A stretch of 64,000 bases of DNA from Flavobacteriaceae bacterium UJ101. GTDB lineage: Bacteria > Bacteroidota > Bacteroidia > Flavobacteriales > UJ101. The stretch is taken from the NCBI GenBank assembly GCA_001880285.1, contig CP016269.1, forward strand, positions 2,986,501 to 3,050,500, given 5' to 3'. This document shows positions 7,723 to 17,285 of the stretch, one piece after another; the stretch's first letter is position 1, and each line of letters starts with the position of its first letter. The position numbers and the translations under genes were made by a program. The notes beneath the pieces were generated by a model. It saw nothing but the letters and a program-made list of their open reading frames with translations. It was not told the origin of the DNA and did not search any database.

Positions 7723-8070
7723 TTAAGCATTATATACTTTAAAAGTACCATTTTTATAAAAAAAGACAATTTTTTCAAGATCATAATTTTCTTCATTTGG
7801 TACAGTTGGAGTAGGAGGGGTGTTTTTTGAAGAGAGTGTGAAAGGTTCAATAGAAGTATTTTCTATTGTTCCTTCTCCTAATAAAATCCAATTTAAAGAA
7901 ACATTAGGAAACGCTTTTTTTACTTTTAAAATAAAGTCAATACTAGGTCGGTTTCTTCCCGAAAAGATATGGGAAAGAGAGGAGGGTTGTACATTAATTT
8001 TGTCTGAAAATTCTGAATTACTTAATCCAAAATGTTCTTTTAATAACTCAATTCTATTGTTAATATCCAT
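7723..8070 (-). CDS. XRE-family helix-turn-helix regulator
   Basis: 115 residues. Residues 1-62 form a Cro/C1-type HTH (RIELLKEHFGLSNSEFSDKI, then VQPSSLSHIFSGRNRPS). A Pro/Thr-rich linker follows (KNTPPTPTVPNEEN), and the last 22 residues (LEKIVFFYKNGTFKVYNA) form a short tail common in flavobacterial regulators of this type. It is transcribed away from the M14 carboxypeptidase gene. The 231-bp space between them holds a perfect 17-bp inverted repeat with a -7 box in each arm, a likely operator. Target genes are not known. Confidence 0.8.
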   Translation of the reverse strand: MDINNRIELLKEHFGLSNSEFSDKINVQPSSLSHIFSGRNRPSIDFILKVKKAFPNVSLNWILLGEGTIENTSIEPFTLSSKNTPPTPTVPNEENYDLEKIVFFYKNGTFKVYNA

Positions 8071-8219
8071 ATGTTACGATTGTAAAAAATTAGTTTGTGT
8101 AAATTTAAAATTATTAATATCATTTTAAAGTAAAATTAAAGTATTAATTCATATTAAAACATTTAATTCGTTGAAAAATAATTATTTATATATTTTAATT
8201 GAATATATGATAAATTCAT

Positions 8220-8256
8220 TATTTACATTTGTAAAACTGTTTTACAAATGTAAATA
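8220..8256. promoter_or_regulatory. Perfect 17-bp inverted repeat with two opposed -7 boxes
   Basis: TATTTACATTTGTAAAA (8220-8236), loop CTG, then its exact complement (8240-8256). Each arm contains TACATTTG, a TAnnTTTG box: at 8224-8231 on plus and 8252-8245 on minus, so transcripts would leave in both directions from about 8238. A TTG at 8199-8201 sits about where a plus-strand -33 element would be. Probably an operator-promoter for the M14 gene and possibly for the XRE gene. Confidence 0.55.
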
Positions 8257-8301
8257 TTTATTCTTAAATATAAATTAGGTAACTTGCAAAAAATAGTTAA
8301 A

Positions 8302-9420
8302 ATGAAATTTAGCATAAAAAATTATTCAAAATATAAAGAAGAGAAAATTCATAATAGACTGATAGATTATAAACTACTTTGTAAATTATTAGTAAATAGA
8401 AATTACTTAATTATTGGCCAATCAGTAGAAGGAAGAAATATTCATATGTTTGAATTTGGAAAAGGAGAAAAGAAGGTTATGCTTTGGACTCAAATGCACG
8501 GGAATGAAGCCACTGGAACTAATGCCATTTTTGATTTAATTAATTTATTAGAGGATCAAGAAAATCCATATGCAAAAAAAATATTAGAAAGATTAACACT
8601 CCAAATTATTCCAATGGTAAATCCAGATGGAACAGAATTGATTCAACGAAGGAATGCTATGCATATTGATATAAATCGTGATTTTATAAAAAAACAAGCT
8701 CCTGAAACACAAGTTTTACAAAAAGCTATTGATAATTTTAATCCTCTTGTTTGCTTTAATTTACATGATCAAAGAACTATTTTTAATGTAGAAGGCACTT
8801 CAAACCCTGCTACAATTTCCTTTTTAGCACCTTCAGAAGATAAAGAAAGAACAGTAACGAATAAACGTAAGCAAACTATGGGTATTATTTCAGCAATGAA
8901 TAAAGAGCTTCAAGAGTATGCTTATGACCATGTAGGTCGTTATACAGATGAATTTTATCCAAATGCATTTGGAGATAATCTACAAAAAAAAGGTTATTGT
9001 ACTGTTTTAATCGAAGCTGGAGGTTCAAAAAATGATTTAGAAAGGCAACATACTCGTTATTTAAATTGGATTTCATTAATTGCAGGATTGGATTTTATCA
9101 GTAAAACAGATGATCTTTCAGAAGGTTATGAAGAGTATAATCAAATTCCTCAAAATGATCAAAAGATGTTAGATGTGGTTTATCGAAATGTAAAAATTAA
9201 GAAAGATACTACCGAATCTATAGTTGATTTAGGGATCATGTTAAATGAAAAATTAAATAATCAACAAAGGGAATTGGTTAAAAATCCTAGAATAGAACAA
9301 ATAGGAGATCTAGATGCTTATTTTGGTTATGAAGAGATTGATGCTGAAGGAAAAATGTTCTCTGTACAAGAAAGGCATTATCCTATTTTGAATGAATCTG
9401 CTGATTTTGAATTGATTTAA
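8302..9420 (+). CDS. M14 family zinc carboxypeptidase
   Basis: 372 residues from ATG 8302 (an in-frame TTG at 8284 would add six residues and is less likely). The zinc motif is HGNEATG near residue 64, then NPDGTELIQRRNAMHIDINRDF (substrate-binding Asn/Arg block) and NLHDQRT with the third zinc ligand His. TVLIEAGG carries a Glu in the position of the catalytic base. There is no signal peptide, so it acts in the cytoplasm, like other M14 proteins of the succinylglutamate desuccinylase-like group. It is followed directly by the DUF6155 gene. Confidence 0.8.
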   Translation: MKFSIKNYSKYKEEKIHNRLIDYKLLCKLLVNRNYLIIGQSVEGRNIHMFEFGKGEKKVMLWTQMHGNEATGTNAIFDLINLLEDQENPYAKKILERLTLQIIPMVNPDGTELIQRRNAMHIDINRDFIKKQAPETQVLQKAIDNFNPLVCFNLHDQRTIFNVEGTSNPATISFLAPSEDKERTVTNKRKQTMGIISAMNKELQEYAYDHVGRYTDEFYPNAFGDNLQKKGYCTVLIEAGGSKNDLERQHTRYLNWISLIAGLDFISKTDDLSEGYEEYNQIPQNDQKMLDVVYRNVKIKKDTTESIVDLGIMLNEKLNNQQRELVKNPRIEQIGDLDAYFGYEEIDAEGKMFSVQERHYPILNESADFELI

Positions 9421-9933
9421 ATGAGTAAAAGAGCTTTAAAGAAATATCTTTCAGAATTAGAGAAAGATCAATTGCAAGAGCAAATTATGGATTTGTATGA
9501 GCGTTTTAAGGAAGTGAAAACGTTTTATGATTTTGTATTCAATCCTAAGGAGGATAAGTTAATAGATGATTGTAAAGCCAAAATTGCAAAAGAGTATTTC
9601 CCGACAAATGGTAGAAAGCCTAAAATGCGTCGTTCAGTAGCCCAAAAACATATTAAACATTTTATTCAGATTGGTGTTGAACCTAGATTAATTGCAGATA
9701 TTATGCTTTATAATATTGAAATAGCACAGACTTTTTCTGAAGAAAAGAGACCTAAACAAGAAGCTTTTTATAAAAGTATGCATAAATCTTTTCATGAATC
9801 GATTGGTTTTATCAGTCATCATGGACTACTGGAAGAGTTTAAATCACGAATTATCACTATTTTTGAAAATGTAGAAAATCAAAATTGGTATAATGTATAT
9901 GCTTTTGAAAAAACATTAGATCAAATTGATTAG
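9421..9933 (+). CDS. DUF6155 family protein
   Basis: 170 residues, starting at the base immediately after the M14 stop codon. The start MSKRALKKYLSELEKDQLQEQI and the FVFNPKEDKLIDDCKAKIAKEYFP block match the uncharacterised DUF6155 family as I remember it. It is predicted mostly helical and cytoplasmic, with no signal or membrane segment and no catalytic motif that I can see. Zero spacing to the carboxypeptidase gene implies co-translation. Function is unknown. Confidence 0.7.
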   Translation: MSKRALKKYLSELEKDQLQEQIMDLYERFKEVKTFYDFVFNPKEDKLIDDCKAKIAKEYFPTNGRKPKMRRSVAQKHIKHFIQIGVEPRLIADIMLYNIEIAQTFSEEKRPKQEAFYKSMHKSFHESIGFISHHGLLEEFKSRIITIFENVENQNWYNVYAFEKTLDQID

Positions 9934-9952
9934 GCTATAAAATAAAAAGAAT

Positions 9953-10456
9953 ATGAAAAAATCTGTATTACAGGTAGATGCAAAAATCAAACAAGAATTA
10001 ATTCAAATAAAAAAACCTTTGGAGTATTTGTTGAATTTATCAAGCATTTATTATCAAGCTATTGTACAGTCAGGTGATATGCGAATTATGAATGAATTTT
10101 CTGATGAACAGAAAACAATTTATAGTTATACGCATATTTATGCTCAAGTTTCTCAAGGAGGTTTCGTACAATTATTAGAAAATAAATACGGTCAGTTTTT
10201 GGCACATCCTGTTTTTTTGAAGACCCTTGCAAGGTTGGAGTGTAATGAAATGGTAGTGGTTTTAAGTAAGGTTTTAGATGTCTATATAAAAAATAAAACC
10301 TTATTTGATCAAGAAAAATCCGTAGATGATTTTGCTAAATTGTATCAAAAATTTCCTCAACTAGATGTTTTTGAAACAGAATATAAAGCCGTTTTAGGAG
10401 AAACAAATAGGGTTTTATATGATTATATTCAGAATCATTTAGTTCAGTTTGTTTAA
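9953..10456 (+). CDS. DMP19/DUF4375-like protein
   Basis: 167 residues, helical and cytoplasmic. The segment FSDEQKTIYSYTHIYAQVSQGGF at residues 43-65 resembles the DMP19 (DUF4375) signature, in which an acidic helix is followed by an NGGF-like turn. Here the Asn is replaced by Gln. The rest is divergent. It follows the DUF6155 gene by 19 nt and precedes a strong bidirectional terminator, so it closes the M14 operon. Function is unknown, and the family assignment is tentative. Confidence 0.55.
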   Translation: MKKSVLQVDAKIKQELIQIKKPLEYLLNLSSIYYQAIVQSGDMRIMNEFSDEQKTIYSYTHIYAQVSQGGFVQLLENKYGQFLAHPVFLKTLARLECNEMVVVLSKVLDVYIKNKTLFDQEKSVDDFAKLYQKFPQLDVFETEYKAVLGETNRVLYDYIQNHLVQFV

Positions 10457-10485
10457 AAGTTTAAAGTTTCTTTCTACTTATAAAA

Positions 10486-10522
10486 TAAAAAACCATTCCG
10501 AAATACATTCGAAATGGTTTTT
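10486..10522. terminator. Bidirectional intrinsic terminator
   Basis: AAAAAACCATTCCGAA pairs with TTCGAAATGGTTTTT (one mismatch, short loop). A-run on the left and T-run on the right let it serve both convergent genes (DMP19-like and the 95-residue protein). Confidence 0.8.
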
Positions 10523-10546
10523 AATTATCATAAACTGATGAATATG

Positions 10547-10834
10547 TTACTCATCGTCTGCTAAGAAACTATCATTTTCTTCAACAATTGTATTGGCTAC
10601 CTCAATAACTCTATCAAAAGATTGAACTCCACGAATTGTGGACCCCTTTACTTTAATACCAAAGGTTTGTTTATCTAATTGTTCATCGAAAAATGTGAAA
10701 ATAGTCATTTTAATACCATTTTTAGGATTTCTATAAACAGCAGAAAACATTTTATTTCCTTTGTAAGAGAAACTTGTCGTAATGCTATCGAACATAAAAC
10801 GACCGATTATTTTGGGTAATTGCATATTTGTCAT
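10547..10834 (-). CDS. Conserved small protein of unknown function, 95 residues
   Basis: Compact soluble protein without signal or membrane segments. It has alternating hydrophobic strands (IGRFMFDSITTSFSYKG, GIKMTIFTFFDEQ) and ends in an acidic tail (EENDSFLADDE). The start at 10834 gives MTNMQLPK, and the Met three codons later is an alternative. It lies 24 nt downstream of the symporter gene, probably in the same transcript. I do not recognise the family. Confidence 0.55.
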   Translation of the reverse strand: MTNMQLPKIIGRFMFDSITTSFSYKGNKMFSAVYRNPKNGIKMTIFTFFDEQLDKQTFGIKVKGSTIRGVQSFDRVIEVANTIVEENDSFLADDE

Positions 10835-10858
10835 AATATTAAATTTTTAGATTAATAA

Positions 10859-12163
10859 TTATTCTACTGTTACGGTTCCATCTAATTCACCATCCAAATG
10901 GTCTTTCTCAGAATGATTGATTACATAAGATGCAGTACCATCACCCCAAACATTAATAGCTGTACGGAATTGATCTAATAAGGCATCCACAGCTAAAATA
11001 ATTCCTATGGCATCTAATGGCATTCCTACTGCTGATAAAACAATACCCATGGTAACTAATCCGGCACCAGGAATTGCAGCAGCTCCCATTGCAGCCAACG
11101 AAGCGGTAATAAAGATAACTATTTGATCTCCAAATGATAAATCAATACCTAAAATACCTGCAATAAAAATTACGGCAATTGATTCGTATAATGCCGTACC
11201 GTCCATATTGATAGTTGCACCCAAAGGTAATACAAAATTAGAGACTTTAGGATTAACGCCAACTTCTTCTTCTAAAGTTCTCATAGTAACAGGTAAGGTT
11301 GCTGCAGAAGATGCCGTTGCCCAGGCTGTTAAAAGAGGAGTAGTCATTTGTCTTAATAATTTGTATGGATTTGTTTTTGTAAAAATCCATACTAATAAAG
11401 GTAATGTTACAAATCCATGTAATCCTAATCCGATTAATACAGTACCTGCATATTTAAGTAAAGGAGCTAAAGCATCCATACCTACTTTCATGAAGATTCC
11501 TCCAACTAAGAAGAATAAGAAGAAAGGGGCAATTTTCATGATAAACCCAACACCTTTTTGCATGATGGCATCAACTGAGCTTACCATATCTGCGAAAGCT
11601 TTTGATTTTACAGGAATGTTTACGGATACTAATGCTATAAATATTGCAAAAAAGATAACTTGTAATACTTCTGTATTAGCTAATGCGCTAATAGGGTTTT
11701 TAGGAATCATTCCAACAATAGTATCAACCACAATTTCCACAGAATTTTTTTCACCTACACTTGCTTTTGCAACTTTTGCAGGAATATCCATGGCAGCTTT
11801 CAATTTCTCAACAGTTTGAGCATCAACATTTCCTGGTTGAATAATGTTTACTACTACAATCCCCATTCCAACGGCTAAAGCTGTTGTTAAGAAATAATAA
11901 CCTATGGTTTTTTTACCTATTTTTCCAATTTCAGCAATATTTTCTAAATTTACAATGGCCATGTAAATTGAGGCAAATACTAAAGGTACTACCATCATTT
12001 TTAATAAGCGAACAAAAATTTCTCCCATATAAGAGAAAAAGGTTTTTATACCGTATAGAAATCCACTATCCATTTGTCCTCCGGTGGCAAAATTCATACC
12101 TAAACCGAAAATTAATCCTGCTACAATCCCAATAAGGATTCTCCAGTGCAATGCTATTTTCAT
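10859..12163 (-). CDS. Dicarboxylate/amino acid:cation symporter (DAACS family)
   Basis: 434-residue inner-membrane carrier of the GltP/DctA type. It shows about eight membrane helices, the serine-rich re-entrant loop TAWATASSAATLPVTMRTLEEE (HP1) near residues 283-304, the NMDGTALYE motif of TM7, and a C-terminal VDALLDQFRTAINVWGD block with the Asp, Arg and Asn that bind substrate in family members. It probably imports glutamate, aspartate or C4-dicarboxylates with Na+ or H+. The exact substrate cannot be told. The porin-like gene lies 81 nt upstream on the same strand, so a joint uptake unit is possible. Confidence 0.9.
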   Translation of the reverse strand: MKIALHWRILIGIVAGLIFGLGMNFATGGQMDSGFLYGIKTFFSYMGEIFVRLLKMMVVPLVFASIYMAIVNLENIAEIGKIGKKTIGYYFLTTALAVGMGIVVVNIIQPGNVDAQTVEKLKAAMDIPAKVAKASVGEKNSVEIVVDTIVGMIPKNPISALANTEVLQVIFFAIFIALVSVNIPVKSKAFADMVSSVDAIMQKGVGFIMKIAPFFLFFLVGGIFMKVGMDALAPLLKYAGTVLIGLGLHGFVTLPLLVWIFTKTNPYKLLRQMTTPLLTAWATASSAATLPVTMRTLEEEVGVNPKVSNFVLPLGATINMDGTALYESIAVIFIAGILGIDLSFGDQIVIFITASLAAMGAAAIPGAGLVTMGIVLSAVGMPLDAIGIILAVDALLDQFRTAINVWGDGTASYVINHSEKDHLDGELDGTVTVE

Positions 12164-12244
12164 ATATTATAAGTTTTAATGTTAAACAAAATTTTGTAAA
12201 GCATAATAGCTTTTCATTTTTTAAAAGGGTAAATAATTATAGAA

Positions 12245-13729
12245 TTAGAAATTAAAGTTTAAATCTAAACGGAAACGATTTCCTGAGCGAGTGTAACTTG
12301 GATCTGCTCCTTGTAAACCTTTAATTTCTTCAGTTAAGAATAAACGTCCTTGCATTTTCATGAATTTGTTAATTCTATATCCAGCTTTAAATTCAGGACC
12401 TTTAATGTTTGAAGAAGCCCATCTAGCATAATCATATTGAGCAAAATAGTCCATAGCGGCATATTTCTCCATGTATAGGTACGATATTCCTAAATACCAA
12501 TCTTTTGGTTTTGACATTCCTCCAACAGATACGGTTCCTACAAATCCATTTTTTTGATCTGTAAAATCAGGAGCTGTTGAAGCATCGTAAGCAACTTCTT
12601 GTGTAGCACCATTTGCATCAACATAAGTAGCACCATCAAAAGTATTAACTCCATTAGCATCAAAAATTAAATCGGAAACAGGGTTAGTGTCGTAATTTTT
12701 AAAGTTATGATAATAGTCTGCTTGGAAAGTTAAGTTTTTCAATTTTTTGAATGTTAATTTTCCTCCAGAAGTAAAAATTGAATAATCTGCAGCTAAATCA
12801 CCATCATGATATTTTACACCACTGGTATCATCTGCGTTATTTTGATAACGAGTAGGTAAGTGGTTTGCAAAAATCCATCCTTGATGTAATCCAAAAGAAG
12901 TTCTTTCTCCACCTCCTTTTAAATTTAATTCATAACCGTACATCTTTCCATGTTTCTCTAAAGAGGTGTTGTTTCGGTAATATTCATCATAATAAGCACC
13001 TTCAATATCAAAATTCAAATTACTTCCTAAGTCATAATTTGCTCCAACGGTAATACCATCATGAGTTGGAATATCAAATTGGGAACCTTTTTGATTGTTC
13101 CAAATAGCACCTTGTCTACCAATTTTAGAGCGGTAATTACCTTTTTTGATATCTAAATAAAATTGATCTAACATTATTCCAAAACGTTCTTGGGTTTGAC
13201 CTCCGAATGTTACGAAAGAATATTGTTTGTGCCCAGTTCTTATACGAGAATGTAAGGCAAACATTTCATTAAACTTAACATCTATATTTAAATAGAAGTT
13301 ATAACGACTCCAATAACGATCTGGATCAGTAGTTCGTTGGGTTCCGTAAATATTTCCATTGGTATCTCTTGGAGCATTTACTCCATCGGTTGTTACGGGG
13401 TTGCCGCTAGCATCTAAATAACTTAAACGTCTTTGATTCCAGTCTTGTTCATATAGACGTAATAATCCTTTACCACTTAATTTTACTCTGCTTGAAATTA
13501 AATCTTTTGCTCTGGATAGGAAATCTTCTTTAGAAATACTCGCTTTTGCTTCTTTTATTAAGTCTTCTCTTAATTCGGCTTCTAACTCTGCGCGCAATTC
13601 ATTTTTCAACTCTTCTTTGACTTCATTTTTTATCTCATCGCGAAGCTCTTGCGATGTAATAGATGTCTTCTCTTGAGAGAACACCATCGTACTACTTAGA
13701 GCAAGTAGTGTAAATACAACTTTTTTCAT
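12245..13729 (-). CDS. Outer-membrane porin-like beta-barrel with N-terminal coiled coil
   Basis: 494 residues. A signal peptide (MKKVVFTLLALSSTMVFSQ) is followed at residues 25-70 by a strongly charged heptad-like stretch (ELRDEIKNEVKEELKNELRAE), probably a trimer coiled coil or periplasmic spacer. The remainder has repeated amphipathic strands with aromatic girdles, such as WSRYNFYLNIDVKFN and GYRINKFMKMQGRLFL, and ends with Phe (LDLNFNF), the usual barrel-assembly signal. It resembles alginate-export-like or general porins, but specificity is unknown. It precedes the dicarboxylate symporter on the same strand. Confidence 0.7.
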   Translation of the reverse strand: MKKVVFTLLALSSTMVFSQEKTSITSQELRDEIKNEVKEELKNELRAELEAELREDLIKEAKASISKEDFLSRAKDLISSRVKLSGKGLLRLYEQDWNQRRLSYLDASGNPVTTDGVNAPRDTNGNIYGTQRTTDPDRYWSRYNFYLNIDVKFNEMFALHSRIRTGHKQYSFVTFGGQTQERFGIMLDQFYLDIKKGNYRSKIGRQGAIWNNQKGSQFDIPTHDGITVGANYDLGSNLNFDIEGAYYDEYYRNNTSLEKHGKMYGYELNLKGGGERTSFGLHQGWIFANHLPTRYQNNADDTSGVKYHDGDLAADYSIFTSGGKLTFKKLKNLTFQADYYHNFKNYDTNPVSDLIFDANGVNTFDGATYVDANGATQEVAYDASTAPDFTDQKNGFVGTVSVGGMSKPKDWYLGISYLYMEKYAAMDYFAQYDYARWASSNIKGPEFKAGYRINKFMKMQGRLFLTEEIKGLQGADPSYTRSGNRFRLDLNFNF

Positions 13730-13944
13730 GTTACAATTTTTTCTGCGTCCAATTTACAATTTTTTTAATACGAAACAAGTGTAATTGATACTTTATTTTA
13801 TGTTTCACTATGTAAAAAGGTAATAAAATAAAGGATTTTTTATCATTTTCGCAATAGTGTATTGAGTACATCAGTGAGTTTTAAACTGTGCTAGGTTCAA
13901 TATTTTTAAGAAAAAATGATCCTATAAAGTAGTTTTGGCTTTTA

Positions 13945-15939
13945 TTACGAATTTAATTTTTCTTTAAGCCACTTTATTTCGTCACGAATAGATGCCGCTA
14001 GAATAAATTCTAAATTTTTGGCAGCCTGTTCCATTTCTTTTTGTTTTGTTTTTATTTTTTGTTCTATTTGTGGTCTTGTAAGATATTCATTTTCGTTTTC
14101 AGCAGCTTTGGTAACTTCTAGAGTGAAATCTTTTTTCTGATATGGATTATTGACTAAATCGTTATCTAAGGATTTATTTAAAGCCTTTGGTTGAATGTTA
14201 TTTTTAACATTATAAGCTATTTGTTTTTCACGACGACGATTGGTTTCATCGATAGTAATTTTCATACTATTGGTTATTTTATCTCCATACATGATAGCCA
14301 TTCCGTTTAAATTACGTGCAGCACGTCCTACAGTCTGCGTTAAAGATCTATGGGAACGTAAGAAGCCTTCTTTGTCAGCGTCCATAATAGCAACCAATGA
14401 AACTTCGGGTAAATCCAATCCTTCACGTAATAAATTGACTCCTACTAATACATCAAAACGACCAGCACGTAAATCTTGCATAATTTCAACACGTTCTAAG
14501 GTATCCACATCAGAATGAATATAACGCGTACGTATTTGAAGTTTAGTGAAATATTTCGTTACTTCTTCGGCCATACGCTTTGTTAGGGTGGTAACTAAAA
14601 TACGTTCATCTTCTTCGACACGTTTTTGAATCTCTTCAATTAAATCATCTATTTGATTTTCAGTGGGGCGTACTTCTATAATAGGGTCTAATAAACCAGT
14701 TGGACGAATCACTTGTTCAACAAAAACACCATCTGATTTTTCTAATTCATAATCAGCGGGTGTAGCACTTATATAAAGAACTTGATTTTGTAATTGCGTA
14801 AATTCTTCAAATTTTAAGGGTCTATTGTCCATAGCAGAAGGTAGTCGGAAACCATATTCTACTAAGTTTTGTTTTCGAGAATGGTCTCCTCCATACATAG
14901 CATGGACTTGTGGAACGGTAACATGGCTCTCATCAATAACCATAAGGTAATCATCTGGAAAATAATCAAGTAAACAGAAAGGGCGTGAACCGGGGTTCCT
15001 TCCATCTAAGTACCGAGAATAATTTTCAATACCAGAACAATATCCTAATTCCCGAATCATTTCTAAATCAAATTCGGTTCGTTCTAAAATACGTTTAGCC
15101 TCAAGGTTTTTTCCTTGTTCTTTGAAAAAATCAACTTGCTTTAATAGATCATCTTGAATATTTTTTATGGCATTTTGTAAGATGTCCTGTGAAGTCACAA
15201 ATAGGTTTGCAGGATAAATATTGATTTCAGAATAATTTTCTATTATAGTTCCTGTTGGAACATCAAATGTTTCAATTTGCTCAATTTCATCATCAAAAAA
15301 ATGAATGCGTACAGCATAGTCTGAATAAGCAGGGAAAATGTCAATTACATCTCCTCGAACTCGAAAATTTCCTCTTAGAAAATCGGCATCAGAACGAGAA
15401 TATAAACTAGTGACAAATTGGTTTAATAAATTATTACGTGTTATGGTTTGCCCTTCTTGAATGTGAATGACACTTTTATTAAACTCTACAGGGTTCCCTA
15501 TACCATATAGACATGAAACAGATGCTACCACTAAAACATCCCGACGTCCCGAAAGGAGGGAAGAAGTAGCACTTAAACGTAGTTTTTCTATTTCATCATT
15601 AATAGATAAGTCTTTTTCGATATAGGTATTTGAATGTGCTATATACGCTTCAGGTTGGTAATAATCATAATAGGATACAAAGTATTCTACTGCATTTTCA
15701 GGAAAGAAATTTTTAAACTCATTGTATAATTGAGCAGCTAATGTTTTATTATGGGCAAGAACTAACGTAGGACGTTGCACTTTTTCAATAACATTGGCTA
15801 CTGTAAATGTTTTACCAGAACCGGTAACACCTAGTAAAACTTGATCTTCATCACCATTTTCAATACCTGTTACTAATTGCTTAATTGCTTCAGGTTGATC
15901 ACCAGTAGGTTGAAATTCTGAGTGGAGTTTAAATTTCAT
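13945..15939 (-). CDS. uvrB: UvrABC system protein B
   Basis: 664-residue excision-repair helicase, full length for UvrB. Walker [14 protein letters not shown] is at residues 38-50, followed by the beta-hairpin segment [14 protein letters not shown]-type sequence (here [18 protein letters not shown]), the DEAD-type VIDESH box, the SATPADYE motif, the [19 protein letters not shown] block and [13 protein letters not shown] motif (coiled-coil for UvrC/UvrA contact) ends the protein ([20 protein letters not shown]). It loads on damaged DNA with UvrA and recruits UvrC. The dbpA gene lies 16 nt upstream on the same strand. Confidence 0.97.
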   Translation of the reverse strand: MKFKLHSEFQPTGDQPEAIKQLVTGIENGDEDQVLLGVTGSGKTFTVANVIEKVQRPTLVLAHNKTLAAQLYNEFKNFFPENAVEYFVSYYDYYQPEAYIAHSNTYIEKDLSINDEIEKLRLSATSSLLSGRRDVLVVASVSCLYGIGNPVEFNKSVIHIQEGQTITRNNLLNQFVTSLYSRSDADFLRGNFRVRGDVIDIFPAYSDYAVRIHFFDDEIEQIETFDVPTGTIIENYSEINIYPANLFVTSQDILQNAIKNIQDDLLKQVDFFKEQGKNLEAKRILERTEFDLEMIRELGYCSGIENYSRYLDGRNPGSRPFCLLDYFPDDYLMVIDESHVTVPQVHAMYGGDHSRKQNLVEYGFRLPSAMDNRPLKFEEFTQLQNQVLYISATPADYELEKSDGVFVEQVIRPTGLLDPIIEVRPTENQIDDLIEEIQKRVEEDERILVTTLTKRMAEEVTKYFTKLQIRTRYIHSDVDTLERVEIMQDLRAGRFDVLVGVNLLREGLDLPEVSLVAIMDADKEGFLRSHRSLTQTVGRAARNLNGMAIMYGDKITNSMKITIDETNRRREKQIAYNVKNNIQPKALNKSLDNDLVNNPYQKKDFTLEVTKAAENENEYLTRPQIEQKIKTKQKEMEQAAKNLEFILAASIRDEIKWLKEKLNS

Positions 15940-15955
15940 CTAAATATAAAATTGA

Positions 15956-17278
15956 TTATTTCGCAACATCAAATTTAGCTTTTTTATTTTTAATTTTTTT
16001 ATTACGAATTTGCTTTAAAGTATTTTTCATTTTAGAACGGGTAATCGCAACATAAGAAAAATAATCACGAACATCGATTTGGCCAATATCATTTTTATCT
16101 AAATCGGTTTGATGACTAAGAAAACCTAAAATATCACCTTTATTGACTTTGTCTTTTTTCCCCTTCCCAATGTATAGCGTTTCAAAATGAGGGTTTGTAA
16201 TGAATTCGATATTTTTTGCAGGATGATATAAAGTAATGTTTTCTTTAATATATTCAGGAAGTGTATCATCCGGGTTTAAAAGTAAGAAAATAGTTCCTGT
16301 TTCATTTACTCGAGCTGTTCGACCATTACGGTGAATAAAAGCATCTTCTGATACAGGAAGATGATAATGTATGATATTTTGAATCATGGAAATATCAATT
16401 CCTCTAGCAGCTAAGTCAGTTGTAATTAAAAGATTACAGCTTTTATTTCGATATTTAATTAAAGTACGTTCTCTTTCTTTTTGATCTAAACCTCCATGGA
16501 AGATATCATGAACAATACCTTCTTTTTTTAGCATATAACTAATGCGTTCGACAGGTTCACGATGGTTGCAAAAAACAAGTGTTGGTTCGTTACCTAAATC
16601 ATATAGAAGTTGTTTTAAGTCAACTAATTTATCACGATCTTCAATAACAACTTTTTTGAATTGCAACCTTTTTTCTAGGGTTGTACTTTCTAAAAAATTA
16701 ATTTCATGTTTCTTGTTAAATTGAATGAAATTAGGAAATTCAATAGCTTGTGTAGCCGAAGTAAAAAGTTGTTTCTTATTTTTAGGTAATTGATTTAAAA
16801 TGAATTGAATATCTTTCTCAAAACCAAATTCTAATGTTTTATCGAATTCATCTAAAACTACGTTTTTTACATGCTTTAAATTGAGACGATTATGTTCGAT
16901 ATGATCAACAATTCTTCCTGGAGTACCAATTAATAGGGAAGGTTGAACACTTAAATCATTTCTCTCAATCCATATTTTATGTCCTCCGTAAACACAATTG
17001 GTTTTAAAACCTGTTTTCATTGTTTTAACAACCGATTCTATTTGTAATGCTAATTCACGAGTAGGAGCAATAATCAGAGTTTGAATTCCTTTTAAGGCTG
17101 GATCTAGATCTAAAACAAGCGGTAGTAAAAAACTAAGTGTTTTCCCTGATCCAGTTGGTGATAAGATGACAAAATCAGTATATGAATCATAGCAATCTAA
17201 AACAGCTTGTTGAAGAGGATTTAACTCTTTAATTTCTAGATTTAGAAGGAATGATGTTATTTTTTGTTGATTTGACAT
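15956..17278 (-). CDS. dbpA: DEAD-box RNA helicase, DbpA-like
   Basis: About 440 residues. It carries Q-motif sequence near the start, motif I SPTGSGKT, Ia PTRELA, Ib TPGRI, motif II DEFD (a DEAD variant), motif III SAT, and motif VI HRNGRTAR. The C terminus (TLYIGKGKKDKVNKGDILGFL through DVRDYFSYVAI) matches the DbpA RNA-binding fold that in E. coli recognises 23S rRNA helix 92, so a role in 50S assembly is likely. Start 17278 (MSNQQK) leaves a 7-nt gap to the upstream gene. Met codons at 17296 and 17302 would overlap it and are alternatives. Confidence 0.85.
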   Translation of the reverse strand: MSNQQKITSFLLNLEIKELNPLQQAVLDCYDSYTDFVILSPTGSGKTLSFLLPLVLDLDPALKGIQTLIIAPTRELALQIESVVKTMKTGFKTNCVYGGHKIWIERNDLSVQPSLLIGTPGRIVDHIEHNRLNLKHVKNVVLDEFDKTLEFGFEKDIQFILNQLPKNKKQLFTSATQAIEFPNFIQFNKKHEINFLESTTLEKRLQFKKVVIEDRDKLVDLKQLLYDLGNEPTLVFCNHREPVERISYMLKKEGIVHDIFHGGLDQKERERTLIKYRNKSCNLLITTDLAARGIDISMIQNIIHYHLPVSEDAFIHRNGRTARVNETGTIFLLLNPDDTLPEYIKENITLYHPAKNIEFITNPHFETLYIGKGKKDKVNKGDILGFLSHQTDLDKNDIGQIDVRDYFSYVAITRSKMKNTLKQIRNKKIKNKKAKFDVAK

Positions 17279-17285
17279 AGTGATT

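Noticed and set aside
8220-8256. Perfect inverted repeat as an intrinsic terminator.
   Set aside because: No GC-rich stem or trailing T-run, and it lies upstream of both divergent genes, so an operator fits better.
11208-11819. 203-codon frame on the plus strand opposite the symporter.
   Set aside because: Antisense shadow of a well-supported transporter gene; no independent start signals or domain.
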